Part shown: positions 7,819 through 17,164 of the stretch, piece after piece | Position numbering within the stretch: the stretch's first letter is position 1 | Layout: the number at the start of each line of letters is the position of its first letter | Translations under genes and position numbers: made by a program | Source: CAWINH01 sp963837425 | GTDB lineage: Bacteria > Chloroflexota > Limnocylindria > QHBO01 | Reading direction: 5' to 3' | DNA length: 64,000 nucleotides | Assembly: GCA_963837425.1 (NCBI GenBank) | Contig: CAWINH010000009.1 | Location: 62,001-126,000, forward strand | Notes under the pieces: model-generated | Told to the model about the DNA's origin: nothing | Database searches by the model: none | What the model saw: the letters and a program-made list of their open reading frames with translations, nothing else

Positions 7819-8877
7819 TCATCGGCCTGAGCCGGTCGGACCCACGGCCGGGGTCTCGTCCATGACGAGCACTGCCGCGCCGGCCCCGATCCGTCCGTCG
7901 GCAAGGTCTGCGAGCGCGCGGTTAGCATCCGCCAGGGCGTATGGGTGCGGGCTGGTCGCGATCCCGATCTCGCCCGCAAGCTGGATGAACTCCGTTGCGT
8001 CTCGCGGCGTGACGTTCGCGACGCTGCGCAGGCCGCGTTCCTCCCACAGGAGGTCGTAGTCGAAGGCGGGGATACCGTCGAGGTGAATCGCGTTGATCAC
8101 GACGGTTCCGCCTGGAGCCAGGACCCGCAGCGCGTCGAGGACGACCGAGCCGACCGGGGCGAAGGTGATCGCCGCGTCGAGCTCCTCGGGTGGCGGATCG
8201 GCGTAGCTGCCGGTCGACGACGCACCGAGCTCGCGGGCACGTTCCAGGTCGCCGGCCGAGCGGCTGGCCACGTGCACCCGGCAGCCAGCGTGCACCGCCA
8301 CCTGGATCGCGAGCGAGGCGGACGCACCGAAGCCGTAGAGACCCAGGCGCAGCGGCCCGCGGCCAGCACGCCGCCCGTCGAGGGCTCCCGCCAGGCGCAG
8401 GGCGCGATAGCCGATCACCCCGCCGCACAGGAGGGGCGCGGCGTCGATGTCCGCGAGGGCGTCCGGGAGGTGGACGGCGACATCGGCGCGCGTCGTCAGC
8501 TGCTCCGCGAAGCCGCCGTCCCGATCCCAGCCGGTGAAGGTCGCCTGCGGGCACAGATTCTCGCGACCGCTGCGGCAGTACTCGCACCGCCCGTCGAACC
8601 CGGCCAGCCAGGTCACGCCGGCCCGGTCGCCGACCCGCCAGCCGCCGACGCCGGGGCCAATGGCCTCGACGCGCCCGACCGCCTGGTGGCCGGGGATGAT
8701 CGGCAGCCGACGGGCGTGCAGGTCGCCTTCGGCAAGCTGCAGGTCGGTGCGGCACACCGCGCATGCGCCGATGCGGAGGAGCAGCTCCCCGGCGCCGGGG
8801 CGAGGGTGGTCCCGGCGCGTTGCCTCGAGCGGTCCGCTGGCCGCCGGCGCGGGTCTCGTCAGCTGCATGGCGCGCAT
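7819..8877 (-). CDS. Zinc-binding alcohol dehydrogenase family protein
   Basis: A 352-residue medium-chain dehydrogenase. The catalytic zinc site shows as AVCRTDL (Cys) and GHQAVG (His). The structural zinc loop reads DGRCEYCRSGRENLC, so the first of the usual four cysteines appears to be Asp. The nucleotide-binding glycine motif is LGLYGFGASASLAIQ (around residue 170), a slightly unusual form of GxGxxG. Family members oxidise alcohols or reduce aldehydes with NAD(P)H; the substrate is not predictable. It lies 49 nt downstream of hypC on the same strand. Start ATG 8877; ATG 8868 would remove three residues. Confidence 0.85.
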   Translation of the reverse strand: MRAMQLTRPAPAASGPLEATRRDHPRPGAGELLLRIGACAVCRTDLQLAEGDLHARRLPIIPGHQAVGRVEAIGPGVGGWRVGDRAGVTWLAGFDGRCEYCRSGRENLCPQATFTGWDRDGGFAEQLTTRADVAVHLPDALADIDAAPLLCGGVIGYRALRLAGALDGRRAGRGPLRLGLYGFGASASLAIQVAVHAGCRVHVASRSAGDLERARELGASSTGSYADPPPEELDAAITFAPVGSVVLDALRVLAPGGTVVINAIHLDGIPAFDYDLLWEERGLRSVANVTPRDATEFIQLAGEIGIATSPHPYALADANRALADLADGRIGAGAAVLVMDETPAVGPTGSGR

Positions 8878-9283
8878 TGGCCAAGCGTAACGCCGAGCCC
8901 ACTGCGCTGGCCAACGCGTGTCCTGAGAAGGGCCACACGTCCCGGCCTTTCGGTGCCGGGCGGCACTGCCCGATGGGGCGGTCGGCGGGGACCATCCCGG
9001 TGGGCTCGCGCATTGCCCGGTCACGCTCCGGCGAACACGCAGGGGATTCGGGAGGCACGGCAGGGCAAGTCGCGAGCCCGATTTCATTCGCCGGTGTGGG
9101 CCGGCGGCACACGACCGACCCCCCGGGGTCATGGCGGGCGGTCGCCGATACGTTCGGCGGCCGCTTCGTCGTGCCCGGCCTCCCGGTCTCCGGGCTCGGT
9201 CGGGGAGAAGGGGCCGAACGGACCGGGCAGTGCGGTCCGAACGCCACTCCGGGTCGCCGGCCAGGTCGGTGCAAGGTAGGGGC
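8878..9283. other. Divergent intergenic region without a credible gene
   Basis: About 400 nt between the divergent alcohol dehydrogenase and the NifJ alpha-gamma gene. The frame of the latter stays open back to 9131, but that extension looks unlike protein (Arg/Pro-rich) and lacks a family match, so I treat it as non-coding. A hairpin of 6 bp (CCCGGC/GCCGGG) occurs at 8941-8960. A purine-rich AAGGTAGGGG lies just before ATG 9284. I see no convincing -35/-10 pair or known riboswitch. Confidence 0.5.
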
Positions 9284-11266
9284 ATGACGACCACCAGCCT
9301 GCAGGCGCCGATGGCGGCGGCGAAGGGACACGAACCCAGGTATCCCGGCGAGCCGGCCATCGTTGACGGGTCCGAGGCGATCGCTCACGTCGAGACCCGG
9401 ATCAGCCAGGGCGCCTGCGCCTATCCGATCACCCCGTCCACCACCATGGCCGCTCTCTACCAGGCGGCGGTGGCGGACGGCAAGACGAATCTGTGGGGAA
9501 CGCCGCTGCGCTTCCTCGAGCCCGAGTCCGAGCACTCATCGGCGTCCGCCGCCGAGGGCTTCGCGCTCGCCGGTGGGCGGGTCACGAACTTCACCGCCGG
9601 GCAGGGGCTCATCCTCATGAAGGAGGTCCTCTTCGTCATTTCCGGCAAGCGCCTGCCCGCCGTCTTCCACGTCGGCGCCCGTGCGCTGACCAGCCAGGCA
9701 CTGAACATCCATGCCGGCCACGACGACGTGATGGGTGTAGCCGACTGCGGCTGGGGGATCCTCTTCGCCCGGAACGCGCAGGAGGCGGCCGACCTGACCG
9801 CCATCGCACGGCGCGCGGCGGAGGAGGGCGAGACGCCGTTCCTCGTGTGCCAGGACGGGTTCCTCACGACCCACACGCTCGAGAACGTGCGGCTCCCCGA
9901 GGACGAGCTGCTTCACGATTTCGTCGGGGATCCGGCGGTTCGCATTGGCAACCTGTTCGACCCTGCGGAAGCGCTGATGAGCGGCGTCGTCGCCAACCAG
10001 GACTCGTACATGAAGGGGCGGGTTGCGCAGCGCGAGTTCGTGACGCGCACGCGTGACGCCCTTGCGAACGCATTCCGGTCGTGGAGCGAGCTCACCGGCC
10101 GCGAGTATGGACCCATCAACGCGTATCGCTGCGAGGACGCCAGCGAGGTCCTGGTCAGCATGGGAACCACCGCGGACACCGCGCTATCGGTGGTCGATTA
10201 CCTGCGACGTCAGGGGCGGCGGGTCGGCTGTCTGGCGGTGACCCAGTTCCGGCCGTTCCCGGCCGAGGAGCTGGCGAGGGCGCTGGGACACGCCACCGCG
10301 GTCGGCGTCGTCGAGCGCACCGACGAGCCGGCGGCGGTCGACAACCCGCTCGCGCGCGAGATCAAGGCGGCGCTCGCCGACGCCGCGATGGAAGGAGCCC
10401 CGATGCCGCGCGTCGTCTCGGCATCCGCCGGGCTCGGGTCACGCGACGTCTCGGCCGGCGATCTCGTTGCCGCCTTCAACTGGCTCGCCGACCCTGAGGC
10501 CATGCGGCACCGCCCACGGGCGGTTCTCGGGGTCCACCATCCCGACGCTCTCGAGCCGGAGCCGATCGAGCTGCGACCGGCCGGCGCCTACAGCCTGCGC
10601 GGCCACTCGATCGGCGGGTTTGGCTCGGTGACCACGAACAAGCTCATCGCGACCGTGGTCGCCGACCTCTTCGACCGCTACGTCCAGGCCTACCCGCGCT
10701 ACGGTTCCGAGAAGAAGGGCCTGCCCACCACGTACTACCTGACGATCGCCACCGAGCCGATCCGCCAGCATGCCGAGCTGCAGCAGGTCGAGTTCGTCCC
10801 GATCCACGACGCATCGGCGTTCCTCCACGGTCAGCCGCTGTCCGGTCTCGTCGACGGAGGAACGCTCTTCATGCAGACGTCGCTCACCGACCCGGACGAG
10901 ATCTGGGGGTCGATCCCCGCGCCAGCCCGCACCGAGATCCTCGAGCGCGGGATCCGGATGGCGGCACTCGACACCGCCACGCTCGCGCGCGAGCACGCGC
11001 CACGACCGGAGCTGGAGGTCCGCATGCAGGGTGTGGCCCTGGTCGGCGTCTTCCTTCGGCTCTCGCCGTTTGCGGCCGAGGCCGGGCTCGACCGCGACGA
11101 GCTCCTCGATGCCGTCCGCGCCCGCCTGGGCCGGTTCTTCGGCAAGCGCGGGGCCGCCGTGGTGGAGGCGAACCTGGCAGTCATCGGCGCTGCCTACGAC
11201 CACGTCATCGACGTCACTGCCGCCCTGCCGGCGACGGGTGCACCACGCGAGGAGACCACGCCATGA
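9284..11266 (+). CDS. Pyruvate:ferredoxin oxidoreductase (NifJ-type), alpha-gamma half
   Basis: A 660-residue protein matching the first half of single-chain NifJ enzymes. The alpha (pyrimidine-binding) domain occupies residues about 20-410: IVDGSEAIAHVE, YPITPSTTM, FTAGQGLILM. The gamma domain follows at about 430-610 (LRGHSIGGFGSVTTNKL, PTTYYLTIATEPI), then a helical tail. The reaction, with the delta-beta half at 11690, is pyruvate + CoA + oxidised ferredoxin to acetyl-CoA + CO2 + reduced ferredoxin, or the reverse. Domain order alpha-gamma here and delta-beta in the partner equals that of one-chain NifJ. A ribosome-binding site (AGGTAGGGG) precedes ATG 9284. Its stop overlaps the next gene's ATG by 4 nt (ATGA). 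Confidence 0.9.
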   Translation: MTTTSLQAPMAAAKGHEPRYPGEPAIVDGSEAIAHVETRISQGACAYPITPSTTMAALYQAAVADGKTNLWGTPLRFLEPESEHSSASAAEGFALAGGRVTNFTAGQGLILMKEVLFVISGKRLPAVFHVGARALTSQALNIHAGHDDVMGVADCGWGILFARNAQEAADLTAIARRAAEEGETPFLVCQDGFLTTHTLENVRLPEDELLHDFVGDPAVRIGNLFDPAEALMSGVVANQDSYMKGRVAQREFVTRTRDALANAFRSWSELTGREYGPINAYRCEDASEVLVSMGTTADTALSVVDYLRRQGRRVGCLAVTQFRPFPAEELARALGHATAVGVVERTDEPAAVDNPLAREIKAALADAAMEGAPMPRVVSASAGLGSRDVSAGDLVAAFNWLADPEAMRHRPRAVLGVHHPDALEPEPIELRPAGAYSLRGHSIGGFGSVTTNKLIATVVADLFDRYVQAYPRYGSEKKGLPTTYYLTIATEPIRQHAELQQVEFVPIHDASAFLHGQPLSGLVDGGTLFMQTSLTDPDEIWGSIPAPARTEILERGIRMAALDTATLAREHAPRPELEVRMQGVALVGVFLRLSPFAAEAGLDRDELLDAVRARLGRFFGKRGAAVVEANLAVIGAAYDHVIDVTAALPATGAPREETTP

Positions 11267-11700
11267 CCACCGCCATCCACGGTACCGAACCCACCGTCGG
11301 GGAGCTGATGAGCATCGAGCCGATCACGATCGGCGTCGACGAACCCGCCGCCACCGCCGAGCAGCTCATGAACGAGCGGCGCATCAGCGGCCTGCCGGTC
11401 GTGGATCGCATCGGCCGCCTGGTCGGGGTCATCAGCCAGACAGACCTCATCCGCGCGCACGCGGCCGGCCAGTCCCTCGACGCCTGGCCGGGCCTGTCGG
11501 TGCGGCATCTCATGACCTCGCCGGCGCTCACGGTCCGTACCGATGAGCCGCTGCTCATCGCCGCGCGGCGGATGGAGGCCAACCGCATCCATCGGCTGGT
11601 GGTCATCGCTGCCGACGGCGAGCACCCGGTCGGCGTGATCTCCACGCTGGACCTGGTGGGGGAGCTGGCCCTCCTGCTGGAGCAGTCCAGTGGCCGTTGA
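11263..11700 (+). CDS. CBS-domain pair protein inserted between the NifJ halves
   Basis: A 145-residue protein made almost only of two CBS domains: residues about 10-68 (VGELMSIEPITIGVDEPA, GLPVVDRIGRLVGVISQTDLI) and 80-140 (VRHLMTSPALTVRTDEPL, IHRLVVIAADGEHPVGVIST). CBS pairs usually bind AMP, ADP, ATP or SAM in the cleft between domains and change the activity of a partner. The gene overlaps the upstream NifJ half by 4 nt and the downstream half by 11 nt, so the three proteins should be made in a fixed ratio. I infer that it is a regulatory subunit of this oxidoreductase, sensing adenylate energy charge; no direct evidence for binding or ligand is visible. Confidence 0.9.
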   Translation: MTTAIHGTEPTVGELMSIEPITIGVDEPAATAEQLMNERRISGLPVVDRIGRLVGVISQTDLIRAHAAGQSLDAWPGLSVRHLMTSPALTVRTDEPLLIAARRMEANRIHRLVVIAADGEHPVGVISTLDLVGELALLLEQSSGR

Positions 11701-13351
11701 CCTCGTGAAGGACCCCGGCGAGCCCAAGGAGGCGCACGAGTCGCGGCTGGCTGCGGCGCTGCCGCTCTTCGACGTCCATGAGTACGTCGACGACTTCAAC
11801 CGGGCGATCGTGCCGGCCTACCGACGCGGGTCTGCGGACGCCGAGCTTCCCGCCGATGGCGGCGTGGCGCGCAGCATCATCCCGCCCGGAACGGCCGCTA
11901 TCCGCGACTTCAGCCACCTCGCACCCCAGATCCCCGAGCTCATCGCCGAGCGCTGCGTCGGCTGCATGGCGTGCGTAAACGCCTGCCCCGACAGCGCGAT
12001 CCTCGGCATTGCGCTGCCGGAGTCCGAGCTGGATGCCGCGATCGCCGACTTTGTCGCGCCGCAGCCGCAGCCGGGCCTCGCCGAGTCCACCGCGCGGAGC
12101 CACTTCATGCGGACGACGAAGTACGCCGATGTCCCCGCCAAGCGTGGCCTCGAACCGGCGAGCTTCGGCATCTTCACCGACCCCGTGCACTGCAAGGGCT
12201 GCGGTGAGTGCGTGGAGGTCTGCACCGCACTCGGGCACGACGCGCTGCTCATGATCGACAAGCTCCCGCAGGAGCCGAGCGGCGAGTCGACGCTCGAGCG
12301 CTACCTGCGCGACATGAGCCTGTTCCGTCGGCTGCCGCCCACCCCCGCCGCGTATCGCAACGAGAAGGCCCTCGCCGACCTCATGCTCGGCGAGCATGCC
12401 TTCGGCTACGTGGGAGGCGCCGGCAGCTGCGCCGGATGCGGCGAGGCGACCGCGGTGCGGATGCTCGTGGCCGCGACGCGGCAGATCCACGGTCCGGAAT
12501 CGATGGGCATCGTCGCCGCCACCGGCTGCAACACCGTGTACGGCAGCACGTATCCGTTCAACCCGTTCCTCGTTCCATGGACGAACTCGCTCTTCGAGAA
12601 CGCCCCGGCCGACGCGCTGGGGGTTCGCGCCCGGTGGGACCAGGACGGGCATCCGGAGCGACGCCTGTGGGTGCTCGGGGGGGATGGAGCGATGTACGAC
12701 ATCGGCTTCCAATCGCTCTCGCGAATGGTCGCCTCGGGTGCCGATATCAAGGCCATGGTGCTCGACACGCAGGTCTACTCGAACACCGGCGGGCAGGCGT
12801 CGACCGCGAGCTTTGGCGGCCAGGTGACGAAGCTGTCGGCATTCGGTCGCGAGCTTCACGGGCGGCCTGAGCGACGCAAGGAGCTGGGCCGGATCCTGAT
12901 CGGTCACGGTGAGGTCTACGTGGCCCAGACGACCCCGGCGCACGTAAACCACTTCTACCGGGCGGTCATGGACGCGAACGAGTACCCCGGACCGGCGGTG
13001 GTCATCGTCTACACGCCATGCATGCCGGAGCACGGCATCGCCGACGACGCGGCGACGCGTCAGGCGAAGCTGGCGGTCACCTCGCGCGCCTTCCCGCTCT
13101 TCGTGTACGACCCGCGGAAGGGGGCGACGATTGCCGAGCGGCTGAGCCTGCAGGGCAACCCGGGCGTCAAGGACGACTGGTTCTCGGCCCCCGATGGAAG
13201 CGTCCAGGACTTCCTAGCGTTCGCGCGGACCGAGGGTCGCTTCGCGCCGCACTTCGCGAAGGACGGCACACCGAGCCCCGAGATCGTCGCGACCCGGGAG
13301 GACCGGCTCGCGAACTGGCGGACGCTGCAGGAGCTCGCCCGGATCAGCTGA
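11690..13351 (+). CDS. Pyruvate:ferredoxin oxidoreductase (NifJ-type), delta-beta half
   Basis: A 553-residue protein. The delta part (residues about 80-190) has two 4Fe-4S motifs, CVGCMACVNACP and CKGCGECVEVC. The beta part (about 235-550) has the proximal-cluster cysteines in CAGCGE, TGCN and YTPCMPEHG, and the thiamine diphosphate site GGDGAMYDIGFQSLS followed by QVYSNTGGQAS. The segment YGSTYPFNPF and the ending around EYPGPAVVIVY are typical of NifJ rather than of two-subunit 2-oxoglutarate enzymes, so pyruvate is the likely substrate. GTG 11690 overlaps the CBS gene by 11 nt; GTG 11705 is an alternative. Together the two halves give about 1210 residues, close to one-chain NifJ. Confidence 0.9.
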   Translation: MAVDLVKDPGEPKEAHESRLAAALPLFDVHEYVDDFNRAIVPAYRRGSADAELPADGGVARSIIPPGTAAIRDFSHLAPQIPELIAERCVGCMACVNACPDSAILGIALPESELDAAIADFVAPQPQPGLAESTARSHFMRTTKYADVPAKRGLEPASFGIFTDPVHCKGCGECVEVCTALGHDALLMIDKLPQEPSGESTLERYLRDMSLFRRLPPTPAAYRNEKALADLMLGEHAFGYVGGAGSCAGCGEATAVRMLVAATRQIHGPESMGIVAATGCNTVYGSTYPFNPFLVPWTNSLFENAPADALGVRARWDQDGHPERRLWVLGGDGAMYDIGFQSLSRMVASGADIKAMVLDTQVYSNTGGQASTASFGGQVTKLSAFGRELHGRPERRKELGRILIGHGEVYVAQTTPAHVNHFYRAVMDANEYPGPAVVIVYTPCMPEHGIADDAATRQAKLAVTSRAFPLFVYDPRKGATIAERLSLQGNPGVKDDWFSAPDGSVQDFLAFARTEGRFAPHFAKDGTPSPEIVATREDRLANWRTLQELARIS

Positions 13352-13357
13352 CCGGGT

Positions 13358-15361
13358 CTACTCCCAGTGGACGGACGCGACCTCGACCGGGGCCGAGATG
13401 CCCTTGAGCTCGAGCGTCCGGGGCTCGGAGACCTCGTATCGGTGGCGAGCGCCCGACAGGGTGTCGCTGCTCACCAGGATCTCGCCGCCGGCCGCGGCGG
13501 CACCGATGCGGGCGGCCTGGTTCACGCCGGTCCCCACGTAGTCGAGGCCGACCCGGCTTGCTGCGGCGGCATGGAGGCCGATGCGGACGGCGGGCGCAAA
13601 GCCGGCCTCATCGCGCTGGGCCGCCATCCTGCGCTGGACGGCGATGCCTGCCTCGATGGCCCGGTCGGCATCCTCGAAGGCGAGGAAGAAGCCATCCCCG
13701 GTGGCCTTGACCTCCTCGCCTCCCTGCTCGGCGACCGCGGCCCGCACGATCTGGTCGTGGCGGCGCAGAAGGCGGTTCCACGCGTCGTCACCCAGCGTCT
13801 CGGCCAGCCGCGTCGAGTCGACAATGTCGGTGAACATGAAAGTCCGCTCGGCACGCCGCGCCTCGGTGCCGACCGGCGCGGCCTCCGCACCCCCCTGGAT
13901 GCCGGCGAGCAGCTCGTCGGCGCGGCGGAGGTCGAGCGCCGCGCCCAGCCGCTCGAACGCATCGCGCGCGGCGCGCGCCTCGACGACGGCGGGATCGGCC
14001 GCGCCTGAGGACAGGTAGGCCTCCGCCAGAACAAGTCGGGCCCTGGCCAGCTCGTAGGGGGCGTCGAGCGCGATCCAGTGCTGCACCGCCGTGCGCAGCT
14101 GCACGATGGCACCGTCGGGGTCCCCCTCCGCCAGGAGGACCGCGCCCAGCGTGGCGGCGGCGCGGCCGCGTGCCGGTTCGGTACCGAACCGGTCGGCCAG
14201 CTCCCCGAGCTCCTCTGCGGCGGCGCGGGCCGTGGCCGGATCCCCGGCCGCCAGGGCGATCTCGACCTGCGCTGTCAGGAAGGTCAGGCGGCCGACGGGT
14301 GTGTTCGGGGTGGGCTTCCAGGAGGGGAGCCGCTCCGGCTCGGTGAGCGCGCGGCGGATCGACTCGGCGGCATCGGAGACGCGGCCCTGTGCCAGGCGCA
14401 GGAGCGAGAGCGCCGGCTCGGGATCGTGGCCCAGGGCATGCGCACCCAGGAGCGCCTCCTCGGCCGCCGGCAGGTCGCCGCGGCGCAGGCGAATCTCGCC
14501 GAGCTGGTAGAGGGCCAGGCCGGCGGCGGCCGGGATGTAGCCGCGCAGCTGTTCGGAAGCGAGGCGCGCCTCCGCCTCCGCCGCGGGCCAATCGCCATGG
14601 AGGATCTTGATGTCCGAACGGAAGAGCCGGCACATTCCCGGGAAGCCGTTGATGCCCTCACGGCGGCACCAGCGATCCTGCGCTTCGGTCCACTCTGCCG
14701 CGCGGCGAACGTCGCCGATGCTCGCGCAGGCTTCGATGGTGGCGCAGCAGACGCCGCCGGCAACCGCCGGCTCCAGCTCCCCGCTCACGGCGGAGACCGT
14801 GGCCTCGTCGGCCAGGGCCAGCCCCTCTTCGATCCGCCCCGAGCCCAGCATCGCGGCGGCCATCACGCTGAGGCCGAAGACCTCGAGGTCACGCACGCCC
14901 AGGCGGACGCCGATCTCGTGCGCTCGCGTCGCGTGCTCCAGCGCGTCACCGGTCCCCACCAGCGAATCGTGCAGGGCGCGAACGCCCTCCAGCCAACCGT
15001 GCGCCGGGTTCTCCGGCGCTCCCTCCAGGAGGCGCTCCGCGCGCTTCAGCCATGCGGCGCCGACGTTGGGGGAGAGGCGGAAGAGGTTGTCGCGCGCCAG
15101 CGAGATGGCCGCACTCGCCGCGGTGCGGCGGTCATCCGCCTTGACCGCCGCGGCGAACGCGCGCTCGCGCGCCTCGATCGCGGCAGGGAGCTGGCCCGTC
15201 CACCAGGCCGCCTGCGCCAACAGGTCGAGGCCCTCCGGCGGGAGCTCGCCGGCGGCGTCGGCGGTCGTCAGCTCGTCCAGCGCAGCGCGCCACTCGTGGC
15301 GGCCGAGGGCGATGCGGGCGCGTTCGACGACCGACTGGGTCGGCTCGGGGGTGCTGGCCAT
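13358..15361 (-). CDS. TPR protein with C-terminal class III nucleotide cyclase domain
   Basis: A 667-residue soluble protein. Residues 1-490 are Ala/Leu-rich helical repeats of TPR type. The last 175 residues form a class III cyclase domain with FTDIVDSTRL (first metal Asp), EEVKATGDGFFLAF (substrate Lys and second metal Asp), and LDYVGTGVNQAARI (purine-contacting Asp, plus the Asn and Arg of the transition-state pair). All key residues of an adenylate cyclase are therefore present, unlike in the proteins at 33811 and 63654. It is convergent with NifJ, with 6 nt between stops. Start ATG 15361. Confidence 0.85.
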   Translation of the reverse strand: MASTPEPTQSVVERARIALGRHEWRAALDELTTADAAGELPPEGLDLLAQAAWWTGQLPAAIEARERAFAAAVKADDRRTAASAAISLARDNLFRLSPNVGAAWLKRAERLLEGAPENPAHGWLEGVRALHDSLVGTGDALEHATRAHEIGVRLGVRDLEVFGLSVMAAAMLGSGRIEEGLALADEATVSAVSGELEPAVAGGVCCATIEACASIGDVRRAAEWTEAQDRWCRREGINGFPGMCRLFRSDIKILHGDWPAAEAEARLASEQLRGYIPAAAGLALYQLGEIRLRRGDLPAAEEALLGAHALGHDPEPALSLLRLAQGRVSDAAESIRRALTEPERLPSWKPTPNTPVGRLTFLTAQVEIALAAGDPATARAAAEELGELADRFGTEPARGRAAATLGAVLLAEGDPDGAIVQLRTAVQHWIALDAPYELARARLVLAEAYLSSGAADPAVVEARAARDAFERLGAALDLRRADELLAGIQGGAEAAPVGTEARRAERTFMFTDIVDSTRLAETLGDDAWNRLLRRHDQIVRAAVAEQGGEEVKATGDGFFLAFEDADRAIEAGIAVQRRMAAQRDEAGFAPAVRIGLHAAAASRVGLDYVGTGVNQAARIGAAAAGGEILVSSDTLSGARHRYEVSEPRTLELKGISAPVEVASVHWE

Positions 15362-15500
15362 TGGACGTCATTCTGCGGGATACGCCGCCGTGGCGGCACC
15401 GGGCGCGGCACGCTATCGTGCGGCGAGGGGGATCGGCCATGATCCCGGGACGAGGAGCGGACAGCTGACGACCGACACGCCACAACCATCCGCGGCCGAC

Positions 15501-16597
15501 GTGGGCCGCTGGCGGGGGAACCTCCAGGGCGAGATCGACGGGATCGCGCTCTACACGGCCATGGCCGACGGCGCCCGCGACGAGCGGCTGGCGGAGCTGT
15601 ACCGGCGCCTGGGCGAGACGGAGGCACGGCACGCGGGCGTGTGGCGCAGCCGCCTGGAGGCCGCCGGTGCCGCCGTGCCCGCGCGGCCGACCTGGCGAGC
15701 CCGGGTCCTCGTCACGCTCGCACGCCGGTTCGGCCCGGGTCTCATCGCCCCACGGTGGCCGCCCAGGAGGCGGCCGGGCAGACGATGTACGACAACCAGC
15801 CGGAGGCGATGGGAACGAGCCTGCCGGCCGACGAGCGGTCGCACGCCCGCGTCCTGCGCGAGGTTACGCAGGGCGTGGAAGGCGGCGTCTTGGCGCGGTT
15901 CGAGGGGCGACACCGGGCGGTGGGCGGGAATGCACTCCGAGCCGCGGTGCTGGGCGCCAACGACGGGCTGGTGAGCAACTTCAGCCTGCTGATGGGCGTC
16001 GCCGGCGCCGCTGGCGCCGGGACCGCGGTTGTCGTGGCCGGCTTCGCCGGCCTGCTGGCGGGCGCCCTGTCGATGGCCCTCGGGGAGTGGCTCTCGGTGC
16101 AGAGCGCGCGCGAACTGTACGCCAACCAGCTGCGAGTCGAGGCCGCCGAGATCCAGGACATCCCCGAGGAGGAAGAGGAGGAGCTGCGGCTCATCTACGA
16201 GGCCAAGGGCGTGCCCGTCGAATCGGCCCGTGCGATGGCGCACCGCATCATCACGGGCGACCGGGGCACGGCGCTCGACACGCTGGCCCGCGAGGAGCTG
16301 GGGATCAACCCGGACGAGCTCGGCGGCTCCGCGTGGGTCGCCGCCGGAACCTCGTTCGCGCTCTTTGGGATCGGTGCCGCTATCCCGCTCGTCCCCTTCC
16401 TGTTCCTGTCGGGGACGGCGGGCATCGCCGTCTCGGCAACCGCCGCCGGACTGGCCCTGTTCGGCATCGGCGCGGGGATCACGATCGTCACCGGACGCAG
16501 TGCGTGGCGCTCCGGCCTGAGGCAGCTGGGCTTCGGGCTGGCGGCTGCGGCCGTAACGTTCGGGGTAGGATCCCTGATCGGCCTCGCCACCGGCTGA
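15501..16597 (+). pseudogene. VIT1/CCC1-family transporter with N-terminal rubrerythrin-like domain, frameshifted
   Basis: Two frames together make one known architecture. The first (from about GTG 15501) encodes a ferritin-like domain, NLQGEIDGIALYTAMADG and GETEARHAGVW with the ExxH iron-ligand pattern. The second, one frame back, continues with the linker TVAAQEAAGQTMYDNQ and a membrane domain of about five helices (LRAAVLGANDGLVSNFSLLM, then GLLAGALSMALGEWLSV), the signature of the vacuolar iron transporter family that exports Fe2+/Mn2+. The join falls at the run CCCC, 15748-15751: one extra C restores A-P-T-V-A-A in one frame. It may be a sequencing or assembly error, a true lesion, or a -1 slip of tRNA-Pro from CCA to CCC. 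The start is uncertain. Confidence 0.75.
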
Positions 16598-16678
16598 GCG
16601 ACCGTTCGGGCCGCATGGCCCCCACTGGTTAACCGAATGGCACATGGCCCCTCGAAGGACCGTCGATATCGTCGTGGC

Positions 16679-17164
16679 ATGGACGATCCGGCAAGGCTGC
16701 TGGCCGCCTTCGGTGCCAGCTGGTTCGGTGAGGCGATACCGCCCCACGCCCGGCAGCGGCTGATCGAGATTGCGAGCCTGCGCAGCTACGAGCCGGGCGA
16801 GCTGATCCTCCGCGAGGGCGACGAGACGCGGCTCTTCGGGATCGTGGCCAGTGGCAGGGTCGCCCTGCGCCTGCTCGTCCCCGAACGCGGCACGGTGACG
16901 ATCCTGACCGTCGAGCCGGGCGACGTCGTCGGCTGGTCGGCGCTGGTCGGTCCGCACCGTTCGACGTCCACGGCGAGTGCCATGGAGCCGACGACGCTGC
17001 TGGCCTTCGACCCGGCCGCGTTGCGTTCGGCCCTAAAGTCCGATGACGCGCTGGCCGCGACCCTCTACCCGCGCCTCCTCGAATCGGTGGCGCGCCGGCT
17101 TTCCGCGACGCGGCACCAGCTCCTGGACCTCTACACCCAGGAGGCGAGAACCGTCCCATGGTGA
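16679..17164 (+). CDS. Cyclic-nucleotide-binding-domain protein without DNA-binding domain
   Basis: A 161-residue protein containing only the Crp-type effector domain (YEPGELILREGDETRLFGIV, EPGDVVGWSALVGPHRST) and a short C-terminal helix; it ends where Crp proteins begin their helix-turn-helix. In the phosphate-binding cassette the usual FGE is replaced by GWS, but the Arg-Ser of PHRST remains, so cAMP binding is doubtful. It is the first gene of the hydrogenase operon: the next ATG lies inside its last codons (7-nt overlap). I infer a regulatory or assembly partner of the hydrogenase rather than a transcription factor. ATG 16637 is an alternative start. A GGTTAACC palindrome at 16627-16634 lies just upstream. 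Confidence 0.8.
   Translation: MDDPARLLAAFGASWFGEAIPPHARQRLIEIASLRSYEPGELILREGDETRLFGIVASGRVALRLLVPERGTVTILTVEPGDVVGWSALVGPHRSTSTASAMEPTTLLAFDPAALRSALKSDDALAATLYPRLLESVARRLSATRHQLLDLYTQEARTVPW

Noticed and set aside
8921..8960. TPP riboswitch, because of a CTGAGA at about 8922
   Set aside because: The other conserved blocks are absent and the spacing is wrong; one hexamer is not evidence.
9131..9283. N-terminal extension of the NifJ alpha-gamma gene
   Set aside because: The extra 51 residues are Arg/Gly-rich and unlike the family; ATG 9284 has a good ribosome-binding site and starts at the normal family length.
16637..17164. Crp/Fnr transcription factor
   Set aside because: The protein ends before any helix-turn-helix could begin; only the sensor domain is present.
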